From contig OX123182.2 in NCBI GenBank assembly GCA_944739405.2, positions 92,000,051 through 92,064,050 on the forward strand: a DNA stretch of 64,000 nucleotides, in the 5' to 3' direction. This document shows positions 45,245-58,100 of this stretch, piece by piece. The stretch's first letter is position 1. Every line of letters begins with the position of its first letter. Under the pieces are notes generated by a model. The model did not search any database. It was not told the origin of the DNA and saw only the letters and a program-made list of their open reading frames with translations. Both the position numbers and the translations under genes were made by a program. The stretch is from Euclidia mi. Its lineage: Eukaryota; Arthropoda; Insecta; Lepidoptera; Erebidae.

Positions 45245-46348
45245 ATTGAAATTAAACTACAGTTTACGGATTTTATCGCGTTATATTGGTTTCACTTGTT
45301 TTTACATTTAAACCGAATGATCTAGAAACTACATTTTTATTACTAGCCAACGTTTCGAATTCTTTACAGGATTCATGTTCACGGCAGACTGAGGTGGTAT
45401 TTGTCTTTGTCTTGAATTTAAAAGTTATCTCAAAGTACCCGAACATTTTTCAACTATTGGTGTTACTATCTACGCAGAATGTGCTCACTGTGTCTTGATG
45501 TCTTCTGGTGACTTTGTCCTTCTTGGGTTTCATTAGCCTGATAACAGGGTCCCAAGCTGGAGGAACATTCCAACCATCTTCCCTATTGAAATTAGGATGT
45601 TTTTTAATTTCAATAGCTTCTCGTATCATTCTTGGAATAAAGCGGTGTTCTTTTGCGAGTATCTGTGGTTTATCAAATCGCAGGTAATGGTTGGTTCCTT
45701 GTTCTACATGTTCACACACAGCAGACTTCGTCGAGCGTTTGTGTTTAATGTCAGCTATATGTTCCTTTAGTCGAATGCCTATGCTTCTCTTGGTTTGTCC
45801 AATGTATGAGAGCCCACACTCACAGTCTATCTTGTAAACCCCGGCCTCTTGTAAGGGTAACTGACTCTTGACAGATGGTAATAATTGGCTTATCTTCGTT
45901 GGCGGCTTGTAGAAAGTTTTGATTGAAGCTCGCTTCAAGATGTAGCCAATCTTGTCGGTCACGCCCTTGATGTATGGGAGGACAGCAGGTTGTCTCTCTA
46001 CTGTGGCTGGCTTGTTCTTCGGGGATCTGTGACGTTGGCGCGGCGGTCGGAGCTTGTTGTCTTGCAGAACTTGCTTGACATGTTGAAGCTCGGCGTCCAG
46101 GTGTTTCTTGTCACAGATCCCCCGGGCTCTCTGAAACAAAGACATTCCTACGGTAGCTAACTGTTTAGGATGGTGGTGAGATTCACCGTTTAAGTACCTA
46201 TTTGTATGTGTCTTTTTCCTATACACAGTGTGGCTCAAACAGTTGTTTTTGTTCCTGATAACAAGTACATCTAAGAAAGGTTTAAATGTAAAAACAAGTG
46301 AAACCAATATAACGCGATAAAATCCGTAAACTGTAGTTTAATTTCAAT
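45245..46348 (-). mobile_element. Penelope-like element 2, 5'-truncated, minus strand
   Basis: A perfect 70-bp inverted repeat (45245-45314 and 46279-46348, starting ATTGAAATTAAACTACAG) encloses the C-terminal half of a PLE protein. Only the end of RT and the nuclease remain, so the copy is severely 5'-truncated. The 3' tail contains TTCGAAACGTTGGC (reverse at 45340-45360), a word common at PLE ends. It is a different subfamily from the element at 2.9 kb: the proteins are clearly related but diverged. No target duplication could be assigned. Confidence 0.88.
45450..46280 (-). pseudogene. PLE C-terminal RT fragment plus GIY-YIG endonuclease
   Basis: An open frame of about 275 codons without frameshift, ending at 45450. 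It opens inside the RT thumb region (FLDVLVIRNKNNCLSHTVYR), passes HTNRYLNGESHHHPKQLA and reaches the GIY-YIG module (GVYKIDCECG, LSYIGQTKRS, RLKEHIADIK, then REAIEIKKHPNFNRED). The catalytic RT motifs are absent, so it cannot reverse-transcribe. The nuclease part is complete by eye. The first Met of the open frame lies in the inverted repeat and is probably accidental. Confidence 0.9.
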
Positions 46349-48387
46349 AAAATTTCTAGTTATTGCAGTGGCTTGCTTAAAAATTTTGTAGAAAATATGT
46401 ACCTATAGTATGTAAAGAAATTAGTTTTAACTAGGTACCATATTGTCCTTACAAAGGAAAATGCAAAGTTAAAAAATTTTGGTACGTCCATAAACATGTA
46501 TTCAATAATTAAAGGTGCTAATGGCATAATTATGTAATCGGTATTTAAATAATTTTAATCCATGTTTACTAATAAAACACGAAAGTAAACATTCACATCC
46601 ATTATTATTTTACGTACTTATAAATTAATAAATTATAGCAGAAAGAAACTGCGCTGTTGTAACCGCAAGTGCGAACTTAGGCTTAGTAAACAATAATAAA
46701 TAAAATCTGTAGAAATATGAACAGGTGAAATATAGAACCTTTGAGCTTTTATATAGATACTTTTTGGTCTTATTACGAGGTACAATTACACAAATGTTTA
46801 TTAAAATACTTTATTTTATAGTACTTGTTGATCTCTACACTGTGCTATCGGTAGGATTTTTTAAGGACTGGGTTGACAGAAAGGCGCTGTAATTATTTAT
46901 TATATTATGTAATTATTTCTTAAATTTACAATTTTTGGTGACGGGCCACTGTTCCATAAATTGCTTAAGATGACTTTACTCTGACCACAGATCAAGTAAA
47001 ACTGGTAAATATAGCATTCCGTAAACCTACTGCGGAAAAAGTAAAAAAAAAAAAGGACAAACTAGCTATAATCTTGATCGGACACTGGAATAAAAACAGA
47101 AGTAAAAAAATTTATTAATAAAGGTTCTAAATTGACATACCTAACAATATTTGTTATTTGATTATAATTATGTTGTCAGTCCCGCATGTCTGTGCTTTTG
47201 GTATAGCGCCGGTATACATAACATAATCGACGTAATGTACCTATATTATCTGTCTTTAACTTTTGAGACGATATCGTGTAATTAAGTGGTATCCAAAATA
47301 TCGTTCTCGTATTTGTTTAACAAAGTATGCAGACTACGTTGTCCAAAAATCATAGTCTTTCTTACCAAAATCTTAGGTATTGTGATAGTTGATATAGGTA
47401 AAATTGTATATTATAATAGGTAGGTAATACCTACCTGTATTATTATCGAACAACTTTAAAGCTTTTGTAATTTTTGTAATTGTGAAATTCAAATAAAATA
47501 ATTTTATAATTACAAATATTCTTTTATTATAATGTACCTAGAACTAAAGTATAAAATGTAATGTTTATCCGCATGTGGCTTACCTCGACTCGACTTGAAT
47601 CCTGTGCCTCTACCATGAGAATCGAATGGCGGTTGGCGCATTGATCGTGCCGAGTTCTTCGACTATATGAACATCCAGTGAGCATATCGGTGCACCAAAC
47701 GACGTGAAACGTGCTCTGGCTCAACTCATGCTAGAGGCACAGAAACTACCTGTCTCTGAAGATAGTTAATCAGGCTAAGTCCAAATTGAGTTCTGTCACT
47801 CGATGGAATAGCAAATAGCACTTTAGTTGGTTCATACCGAGTTCTTCGAAAACATGGTCTTGAAATAGATCAATCAATGCCTAGAACGTCGTTCGAATAG
47901 AGGTGAGATACACGGTGACTAAATTCATGGACCAGTGAGCCGAAAGCCGATCGAATCAAAGCCAGGTACCTATAGATTGACTAAATCCTCGAGCGATAGA
48001 ATTTATAGAATTTATTTGAACTAAAGTCTATTTTCATCTTTTTAGTATAAAAAAAACATCTCAGTTAAAATCTGAATATTTCTATAACTTTTATTCTCAC
48101 TCGAGGTCAGTGACGGAATGTTTATCAGTATGTGATAATGATTGTCCTAGTCAGTGACCGTGGCAGTGGATTGCTCATTATTGTCGGCAATATTACTGTT
48201 AGTAAGCTAAATCCCATATGACAGGTTATCATGAGGAAGTAGAAACGACACGATATACCAGATACAGTTGATTTATTTTTTATTTCCGTAATAGCGTAAA
48301 TACATTTAGGTACAATTTAGATCTTATTAGTAAATTTTAGGGATAAAAACATGTCTGCCTGTACTTGGTTAAAAACCTATCAAATTA
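46349..48387. other. Gene-free interval
   Basis: No gene. The segment 47520-48000 has a more even base composition and recurring CGAGTTCTTCG and AATCGAATGG words, resembling an old repeat, but its class is not known to me. A GTAGGTAGGTAATACCTACC inverted word lies near 47418. Confidence 0.4.
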
Positions 48388-48651
48388 TACAGAGTGTAAG
48401 GGACGGTGTACGAAAAACCGATACCAGTGATTCAGTAGGTACATGATGCTGAGGCCATTGGCGGTCGAATATTCCGGAAAATTTTCATGAATTTTCCAAT
48501 TTTTCTTTTGCATTTTTTGCCATATAATGTAATGAAATAGTAACTATAGTTGACCCGCATTAATATTTTTGTAAAATTCTAAGAATTAAACATGTACATG
48601 GCGCGTTTACTCTGATGTGACATCTGCCGCCTGTCGGCCGCAGCACAGTAA

Positions 48652-48956
48652 GTGCGGTTTCAGATTAGCGTTTTATACGCGCGTATAAGCTCGTTTTTGG
48701 AAGCGCATGTAGGCGCGTATAGGCGCGCCTTTTGGCACACGCGCAACTCGTACGAGCGTTGACGCGCTTCTAAGCTCGTATAGCCACGAGCCGTCAAAAT
48801 CCATGTTGACACTGACAAGACGTCACTACCGTTTCGAGCGAACACGCCCGTTTACGTGAGTCTGGTTTTTTGAAGCGCGTATTTTAGCGCGCGTGTAAGC
48901 GCGTGTGCTAAAACGACCGTATACGCGCAGAAAAATACGCTAATCTGAAACCGCCC
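48652..48956 (-). mobile_element. Harbinger-type MITE, copy 1 (305 bp)
   Basis: Ends GTGCGGTTTCAGATTAGCG and CGCTAATCTGAAACCGCCC, with TAA at 48649-48651 and 48957-48959. The interior is full of CGCGTATA-type words. Its sequence is the reverse of copy 2. Confidence 0.88.
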
Positions 48957-48959
48957 TAA

Positions 48960-49274
48960 GGGCGGTTTCAGATTAGCGTATTTTTCTGCGCGTATACGGT
49001 CGTTTCTGCATACGCGCTTACACGGGCGCTACATTACGCGCGTCAAAATACCGGTCTCTCGTAAATGGGCATATATCGGCGTGTTCGCTCGGAACTGTAG
49101 TGACATCTTGTCAGTGTCAACATGGATTTTGACGGCTCGCGCTTATACGAGCTTAGTCGCGCGTCAACGCTCGTACGAGTTGTGCGTGTGTCAAAAGGCG
49201 AGCCTATACGCGCCTACAGGCGCTTCCAAAAACGAGCTTATACGCGCGTATAAAACGCTAATCTGAAACCGCTC
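48960..49274 (+). mobile_element. Harbinger-type MITE, copy 2 (315 bp)
   Basis: Ends GGGCGGTTTCAGATTAGCG and CGCTAATCTGAAACCGCTC, with TAA at 48957-48959 (shared with copy 1) and 49275-49277. It is the same family in the opposite orientation. A conserved ATGGATTTTGACGGCTCG in both copies may be a leftover from an autonomous element's start codon region. Confidence 0.88.
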
Positions 49275-49291
49275 TAAGCGCACCAGTACGG

Positions 49292-49461
49292 GTCGGCGCA
49301 AACGGGCCACCGACCACAGCCACTAATGGCCAGCGACAGCCAATTAACACACTTTTTCATATATTTGACTTCTGTAGCGAGTGGCCGCCACCGACCACAC
49401 GTGTGCGGCGCGTCTATACAAATTTTACAGTGGCTGTGGTCGGTGGCCCGTTTGCGCCGAC
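49292..49461. mobile_element. 170-bp inverted-repeat element
   Basis: Arms of about 33 bp (outer word GTCGGCGCAAACGGGCCACC, inner GACCACAGCCACT) are perfect or nearly perfect reverse complements. No target duplication could be assigned. Confidence 0.8.
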
Positions 49462-49494
49462 ACTACATCGTAATCACTGCCGCTACCACCCGCC

Positions 49495-49522
49495 GCTGTA
49501 GGGCCTGTTACGGCCCTACAGC
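49495..49522. repeat. 11-bp GC-rich hairpin
   Basis: GCTGTAGGGCC pairs with GGCCCTACAGC across a 6-bp loop. Confidence 0.85.
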
Positions 49523-49667
49523 TGATAGTGCGAGTTTGTGTGTTCCTATTTACATCGCATTTTTTTGGAAAATTGTCGAGTTCTTAGATTTTTTCCGCCA
49601 AGGGCCTCAATATAATGTACTGAATCACTGGTATCAGTTTTCGGTACACCGTCCCTTACACCCAGTA

Positions 49668-51342
49668 TAATAACATTAATAACAAATATTTTATGGAATC
49701 CTTTTTTCTTTTTTGTCGTCGGTGGAGACCCGAAGGGAGAGACAAGTGACGCTCTACATGCGTTAGGGGCTTACCTACCAAAACCCAACAAAAGAATCTT
49801 GCAATAAGTTTATTTATTAAGGCTTAAGGACTATTAAAACTATGAAATATAACAGAAATAAAAATGTTACCTTACCTTACAGTGTTAGTTTCGGTATACA
49901 GAATATCGGAAACTGATGCGACACAAGAGTGATAGAGGTAAAATACAGTTTGAAAGTTTATTTATAACCGCTGATTTTGAAGCTAACATTATGAAAGACA
50001 ACAGTTACTATAATCTATAGTTAAAGATCACCCTGTATATCATGCTAACAACACCGATGTAATACCGAAATAGATAATAGCTATAAATCCATTTATCTAG
50101 TAATCTGGTTCCCATAAAATAACTATAACTACCTACCGGTATTTAAATTGACTTAGCTACGTATTATACAGCAGAGTCAAGGTGACTGTATTCAAGTATT
50201 CCCGATGAGTCAGGCTTATGCTCTCTAGCTCACCATGAGGTGAGCGTACCATCATTTTTATAATAAGATGCAAACTCTAAATTCGCATCTTATTATAAAA
50301 ATTATGGTATCAAAATAAAAAACTAAAAAACACTAATACATTACTACTATGAACCAAGTGAGCCGCCAGTATTATTCTTAGGGATGTGGAAACAAAACCA
50401 TGTGTAAAAATTCATTTGAGAGGGAGAGCGATGACTAGTCTCACAGTAGACGTGGGAATGATACGTGCCCTTACACTCGCCTCCCGGCGCCTATGACTAT
50501 GACCTACACCCTTCTGTAAGCCTGAGTGTGTTATGGACACAAGAAATAATTAAAATACTTTAATATGACGTTCAACGACACAGTTTATAGTACTTGTTAA
50601 TGAGGTTGACTTTGAAAATGACAAAGAAGTGCATGTCTTTCGTCGATTCTTCCTACGCAGCTCATCTCCGATGCACTTTCTGAACGATTGAATATTTTCC
50701 TCTTCCCCGCAAATAGTGCCCAAAGAAAATATGTGGCGAAAAGATGCGAAAATAACGACATATTATGGTCAATACACAATCAATAACTTGGATGAAACGA
50801 TCTGATTGGAGTGTGAAGAAACGCGTGCGTAAGAAAATGTACATACATACCTAAGCAGGTACCTACTTAAAGTAGCGTATCAACATAATTATATGTACTT
50901 AATATGATCTTGACCCATCTGTTGCAAATGTCAAAGCAATCTTCTCACACAAGTTGACTGGTTAGAATGAACAAATTAGTTTCATAATTAGACTTTCTTT
51001 CATTATTTCAACTTTTCAAGAGTTCTGTCTTTCCATAGTTTCTGACTTTCTGTGTTTGTGTATTCACCCGTATAGATAAGTAAATATGCGTCTAAAACGT
51101 TTGAAACATGTTATAATGCATACAAGTACATGCTTTTTGTTATGATAAGATATTACTGGGAATATAATATTATATCATGTTACATAGTATTCGACGCGAA
51201 ATCAATACGGACGTTGTTTTACCATTTAATAAACGAAATGGTCTGGTATAATTATAACAATTAATTTTAATAAATTTTACTCTAACTAAAAATTGTTTAC
51301 GTGATATATAAATAGACTTTTCAAGTGATTTATTTTATAAAA
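49668..51342. other. Gene-free interval upstream of transporter B
   Basis: No gene recognised. A hairpin lies at 50254-50302. TATAAATA at 51307-51314 is 29 nt before the transporter B start codon; this spacing would leave almost no 5'UTR, so the TATA match is doubtful. Confidence 0.4.
50254..50302. repeat. 18-bp hairpin
   Basis: ATTTTTATAATAAGATGC (50254-50271) is the reverse complement of 50285-50302. Outer bases TACCAT and ATGGTA extend the pairing with a small bulge. Confidence 0.85.
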
Positions 51343-52119
51343 ATGACGCAAAGTCGGAGAGCACAATATTTCGCGACATTCGCCGGTTAGTATCTTTAGT
51401 TTTAAATAATTTTGGGCTTGGATTTGGCAGCGTTTTGCTAGTACCAGTTTCAGTACCTACCTATGCACAAAATGAGAATAGCCAATTTCTTTAATGACCT
51501 TTATAAATTAGTTCTCTTCTACTTTTCTACAACAACTTTCTAATTTCAAATAAATTATTTGAAATTATCCTGCTATTTATCTACTGAAACGAAACATAAA
51601 TAAATAGTTTAACAAAGACGACTTACAATTTAAAATAATATAACTGGCAAAAATCTTGTAAATAGAGTCTGGCATATTGCCTTAGGATATTTACTTAAAG
51701 CTGGTCGATTTATCTTATCTTATACTAATATATAAAGCTGAAGAGTTTGTTTGTTTGTTTGTTTGGTTGAACGCGCTAATCTCAGGAACTACCGGTTCGC
51801 TTTGAAAAATTATTTCCTTGTTAGATAGGTAATTTATCGAGGAAGGCTATAGGCTATATAACATCACGCTATGAGCGATGGAAGCGGAGTAGCCTTAAAT
51901 AACGCGGGTGTAACCGCAGGCATAATCTAGTGTAAAGATATAATTAATAAATTATTACATTATGGTATCCAGAGCGTGAAATATTCCCGTATTATAATGT
52001 CGTAAATCCATGTTCGTTATTCTCTGTGTTCCAAATAGAGATCGCGAGCTGCGAACTACATATGTACAGTTCTTAAAAAGTTTGGTATGTGGTCTAGCAC
52101 CATCATCCTCAGATCTAGA

Positions 52120-52156
<37 letters not shown>

Positions 52157-55100
52157 AGATCTGAGGATGATGGTGCTAGACATCATCCTCAGATCTAGCT
52201 AGGTTGGTCCCGCGGCATAAATGTGCGCGTGGGATTGTGAGGTCTCGGGTTCGATTCCCGGGTCGGGCAAAGTGTTATTGGGTTTTTCCGTTAGGAAATT
52301 CTCAGTAGCAGCACGGAGTCTGGTAATGTGCCCGGTACGGCAATAGGCTCGCCCCCTATTACGTGGGACCTAAAATTCATGGCGAAATGTGGGTGTAATA
52401 TTACACCTCTGCCTACCCCTTCGGGGATACAGGCGTGAGCCTATATCTAGAAAATTTGATTTTACTTGATCAGAGTCATCAATAATTTTAGAAGCGATTA
52501 TTGTTTCCCATGCGATCATAATCTAATTACACAATTACGCATGCACTAATATGTGCAATCTAGTAGATTATATATTAATTACGACACATTTCGTATGAGT
52601 CGACAATGACCGACTATGTCGTTATCTATCGGCACTTGGCCCCAAATACTAGCACGAGCCACTTGTGAGATGCAACAAAAGGACAAATTCTATTCGATGA
52701 TATCTTAAATTAAATCTAATGTGTGGTCTTGAAAACGAAGTAAGGTTTGAACCCTACAAGGAGTGAAGAAGCACCACCAATCATGTGGTTAATCATCATC
52801 AGCCCTACATACATACATACATACATAGACTCACGCCTGTTTCCCCGAAGGGGTAGGCAGAGGCATACTAAACGCCCACTTTTCGCCCGTGTTTTGATCC
52901 CACGTAATAGGTGGCGAGCCTATTGCCGCTTATTGGGACATTTTGTTTGCCAGAGCCTCGTCCGTTGATCGGCAGGTGCACCACTTGCAGGTGAGGTTGG
53001 CTTGGGACCCTAAGTTCTTGGTGGGAACCCTATGCACCCAATCATCAGCCCTGTATATAATTATTATACACTGTCCCACTGCTGGGCACGGGCCTCTCCT
53101 CAATATGAAAAGGGTACGGCCATAGTCCACCACGCTGACGTGGTGGACTAAGTGCGGATTGGCAAACTTCACATATTATTCGAGAACATTACGGAGAACT
53201 CTCAGACATACAAATTTCCTCACATTGTTTTCCTTCAACGCTAAAAAATTAATACGCACAAGTCACTGGTGTTCGAATCCGAGACTCTCTGCGTAGCAGT
53301 TTGTCGGTCTCTTCACTAGGCTATCGCTGCCTAGCATGTTCCATAACATTTGGTTAGCACCGTGTTACTATTCGATATCGCGTATGGCGTGCGTGAGTAA
53401 AATGTTTTAATCTTTCTCTCAGGACAGAAACTATTGGTACCAATTTTTTAAGCAGGACTACTCAATCTCGCTGTCGTTGCAGTTGGAGTACTTACATACA
53501 ATAGCTTAAGTGGTAATTGCGAAAAGAATACTGCTGTTTCCTAAGTTTTTAAAAAAAGGTTCGTACATATGAAATTCTAGTTTAATATTGATTCATCTGT
53601 ATGATGTCATAGGCCTTTTCATGCAGCCCATTGCTGGACACAGGCCTCTCCTAATTGTGAGTCTAGGAGGATTTCAGCCACCATACCACGCTGGCCAGAC
53701 GGGTATAGGGATTGATGTCGTGCGTTTGCCTCTGTTTGTGAATCCATGTGTCATGTCTTACGACACTATGGAGTGAACTGAGGTCACTACCTCAGTTCAT
53801 TACCTACACTTTGTATTCTTAATCCGTCACCCGAAGGACGGACGGAATATTTATTAAATGAAATTAAAAAAAAAATCGGCTGTTTATTTATTTGCATAAA
53901 AGTACCTACCTATACAAGGAACGAAAATTAATATATTCTTGATAGGGTATTTCGACCACTTAGTCGGTTTCGATAGGGTCATTTCGCCTGTTCGCGTCCA
54001 CCCCCCTATTCGCGTCCATTTTGCGGACCTCCCTTTAAAAATGCTCGGAAATAAGTATACAAACACACTAATAAAATGAAAAGTCAGTACCGCCAATACC
54101 TCGACGTATAAGAGACACGCACAAATAGACAAAAGTTCCGTGCGCCCAGCTTATCCTGTTTAAAAAAATTTGTTAATCTCGGTTGTTCTACAAAAGAGTG
54201 CAGATGCGCGGGATATAAATAAAAAAATAGTGTGCAGCGGCGTGTTTGACGGTAAGTATTTTATTGTTTTATGTGAATTTTAGGATACATAGCTGTTTCT
54301 AGACATTAATAATGAAAAGACGAATAGTATGAATTATGAATTAGCTTGTTTTGACGTGACAACGTCTTATAAATTGGTTTGCCGGGTGACACTTCAAGAA
54401 ACTGCGTTACGCTCCGCTCACGTTATGCGCTCACAATGAGAGCGAGTGAGAGGCACGCGTCCCGCCTAAGAGCGAGAGAGACAGACATAAAAAGTGAAAG
54501 GCACGCGTCTTTCATCCTTCTTCCTACTATACGAATGAATATTCACATTAAAATTATTTTACCACTCAAAGTCGTTGTCACGTAAAACTTTCGCCCGTAT
54601 ACCGACTTTACAGGCAACCAATTTTTTTTTATAGTTAACAATTAAAATAAGGTGGACGCGAATTAGAACACCAAATTTATAAAACTTCCACTTTGCGTCC
54701 ACAATGGACGCGAACTCGTCTATTTATGATTTCTTTAGTTGTTTATTTTTATGTGATTTAAATATGAGAGAGAAATTGGGATTTTGTTTATTTTAACATT
54801 AATAGTATGCAATTGTAATGACCAATTTGCGTCCACATTATTATGATTGTAATAAAAGATACAATCGATATAATAATCGATCACAAGTGGACGCAAACTA
54901 TACCTGCAAGGGATAATATTACAGCAAATTGCGTCCATATTTTCATGAAATAGAAATGATCGCATAAATACATTCTTTATATTTTTTTATAATTTAAAAT
55001 GCATTTTTGATTAAGACTGAGTTTAAAATTCAATTATTACATTTAATTTCTTTTATTCCATATTTTTTCTATTCAAGATGAGTTCTTAGGAGACAAGAAA

Positions 55101-58100
55101 GAAGAAGGAAAAAAAATACAAAAGATGATTAAATAAAGAAAGCGTTTTGTGATATTCGTGAGAAGAAGAAATCGATAAGACAAATATGTACATAATTATG
55201 TAAAAATTATGCTATTCCGAAGACCACAATATTGGACAACATGTATCGTTATTTTTTTATCTTTGATTTTAAGTTCCATCGATGTTGAGAACAATAAATA
55301 GTTATTTATAGTTTCTATAAAGTGATTTAATAATGATAATAATGTAGATTTTTTATAACTTTAATCTTAAATGTAGAAATTGTTAAAAGCCAATCTTTCT
55401 TTAGATTGTCTTAACAATATCACCCTTATATGAAGTATTATAAGGCTGATATTGTTAAGACTAAGCTGGTGGACGCGAACTGGTCCTCAGGTGGACGCAA
55501 TTTGGATTTTTTGGACGCAAACTGGGTAAAATGCCATATTTTGAAGTTTATCTATTTAAAAAAAAAACACAACAAGTTTCGAACAAAACTGAAAGTTATT
55601 ATTAAAATAGACTATATAATGAACGCATTACATAAACTTTTCATTGAATAAATTTGCTGGAACATTTTTATTTTCTCCTTCAAACTTGCCAACTGCACTA
55701 AATGGACGCGAACAGGCGAAATGATCCTACCTTTATTTTAATCTATCGTACATCGAAAGCCCACATTTTCTAAGTTGTAATGATGTTTTTTGTTTCAGTG
55801 TCGCTGGCAATTATGGCTAATAGCATGGTATTCTTTTGGACGACGCCGATCTTGCCTAAATTCCACAATAATGAGATTATTCCAAATTTGACGAGTGTAA
55901 GTACCATATATTATACGATATTTTTTCTTTATATAGCCATTTTCAACCAACAAAGGCTGGACATCATTATCTTAGATTATAGGCGTCCGCTGAACACCAA
56001 TACACCATCGGGGCAAAGTTTCGGTATCGGTAGCTTTGGAATCTTCAAAGGACGACCGACCTCACATTGGGCGACGTGCGCTCGGAGTTCACTCTGTAGT
56101 ACAAAGTGAACGTCGGGCACACAACAAACGCCCGCCCGGCGAAAGCCGAGCGCACGCTCGGCCGGAGGTCCGCTGTGAGGGTCTAAATCTGATGTTGAAA
56201 GCACGATATATTTTGTAACATAACAAGTTAAATTTATATGTATTATAACCATTGCCATGTAAATTGTAACTCCATGTCATTCTAGTTGTCAATTGAAGCC
56301 TTTGGACCTAGGGACCTAAGGACTACGCGATAAAACACTGTCAGATTTTTACAATCACAGACAAATGTTGTCAGGAAAATATATGATGGCCTGTTTTATT
56401 ATCTTAACTGCTGTACTGACCCGATTGGATGTGGAATATACTATTACCTCGCTTGCAATAAGGAGATATCCATAGGCTATACCTACATATAAAAAAGGTA
56501 CTAACATGCATAACGTAACAATCATTGCTACATGATTTGCAAGTAATTTCTTTTGTAGCCAAGACCCAGACCGAGGTGCGTTCTGCCGTACTAACATGAA
56601 TAGGTCGCAAAATAAGTATATCGCAAAAAAATGTCTGGTTCTTATAGCTTTTAAGCTCTTGAAACTCTTCATTTTGTCTCCAGCATTGCTAGAGAGGAAA
56701 GTGGAGGTGGCGGGAAAGAATTTGTATTCTCACTCTTCCAGTACCTATACTTTTAATAAAATTGTTTGCGGATTTCAAGAAACTGTAGGTATATTCCCAA
56801 AAAATCCTTCTTAACTTATTATATTTTCCTCTTTGTGTGAGTAGGTATTATTTCTTTATCAGGCGTATATTTTATGCGAACGCAGATAATGCCATCAGCA
56901 TTCTGAGCATTATTATTTGTTACCTTTATTTTGTGTTCAGCGAGTATTATTCTGGTAAAATAAATTCTGTCAAACCAAAAATATTTAGATGGGAGCCCAG
57001 TTCAATATTATGTTTTGTAGGGTTCTCGTCTTTCCTGACAATAAAGCAATTTATTTCGAAGAAAATACAATACATATTTCGTTATAAAATAAATTTCAAA
57101 CACACTGCTTCCTATGTTGAAGTAGTGTTTGCTAGGAAAAGTAATAAATTATGATAAATTGAGCACAAGATTGTCATGGTCATCCTGGTCAGTATTTATA
57201 GTAAAAAACAGCAGCAGCGAATTGTACACACTTAAGTCCAGGTCTAAATTTTGAAATAATAATGCTCAGTCCATTTTTATTATAACACCAATGATATTTA
57301 TTTCCAGAGTGAGATAGCGTGGGTGGTGTCCAGCGTGACTCCAGGGAATATTCTCGGCAGTCTAGTAGCAAGCAGAGTATCTGACAACTTCGGTCGACGA
57401 TCAACGTTCTTAACAAGTGCATTTCCTATTTTATTTGGTACAGTAAGTATCTCAAATCATTGAATTGTTCATACTGGAGCCGCCTCAAACACATAGGCAA
57501 AGTTTCACCACTTCTGAATACAGGCCTTACTTTCCCCTTAAATTGAAAATAAGTTATTTTTTTTGTTATCTGTCAAATTCATTTAACAGGAACTAATTAG
57601 TCAGCAGTGAGACCAGCCTGATGACCAGATGGTATTTTGCATGTGTTGATGGTTTGAACGGATATTGGGTCCGGCAGATGGTGGTGACGTATTAAGAAAA
57701 CAATGTGTCTCCACACCATTTCATTTTGTGGGTTTTGTAATAGGTGCCTGAGGTATTCATAATCATCATCAGACTTTAACAGTCCACTGCTGGACTATGC
57801 CTCTCCTTTGAAAGGAGGAATTGGCCTACTATACCACGCTGGCCATACGGGTTGGTATAGGGTTTGTATCAAGTTTCCCTTCTCTTACAGTGCTGTTCTC
57901 TGCATAATATGCTCCCTCTGTCGGCTGTTACGACACCCATGGGATTATCTGGGGTGGTGTCATTCCGTATTCTTAACACGTCACCACACGGACCTGCCTG
58001 AGGTAGTAAACGAAGCATATAGTATTTTGGGGAAACGGCAAAACTCGACACCAAATCCTATATGAACCCTGGCCAGAGTGATATATAGTAGCGTATATTT

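Larger units (their letters stand above)
48390..49665. mobile_element. Outer TA-flanked MITE hosting two levels of insertions
   Basis: Inverted ends CAGAGTGTAAGGGACGGTGT and (reverse of right end) CTGGGTGTAAGGGACGGTGT continue through GATACCAGTGATTCAGTA to a GAGGCC word, about 60 bp in all. TA lies at 48388-48389 and 49666-49667. The interior holds a pair of Harbinger MITEs (48652-49274), another inverted element (49292-49461) and a short hairpin (49495-49522). Confidence 0.82.
51386..55798. other. Intron 1 of transporter B, 4.4 kb
   Basis: Holds a Helitron-like piece (51716-51931), an odd poly(A) foldback (52093-52198), a SINE (52199-52443), SINE-tail and CAGTGG-type repeats (52820-53870) and the 1.75-kb TA-flanked element. 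Nothing was recognised at 52450-52800. Confidence 0.5.

Noticed and set aside
48660..49266. Pair of mirrored 61-codon frames starting MFARN in the Harbinger MITE copies
   Set aside because: The frames lie inside non-coding MITEs, are made of CGCGTATA repeats and match no family; their conservation only reflects the shared element.
51307..51314. TATAAATA as the transporter B promoter
   Set aside because: Only 29 nt from the ATG, which would leave almost no 5'UTR; the region is AT-rich, so a chance match is likely.
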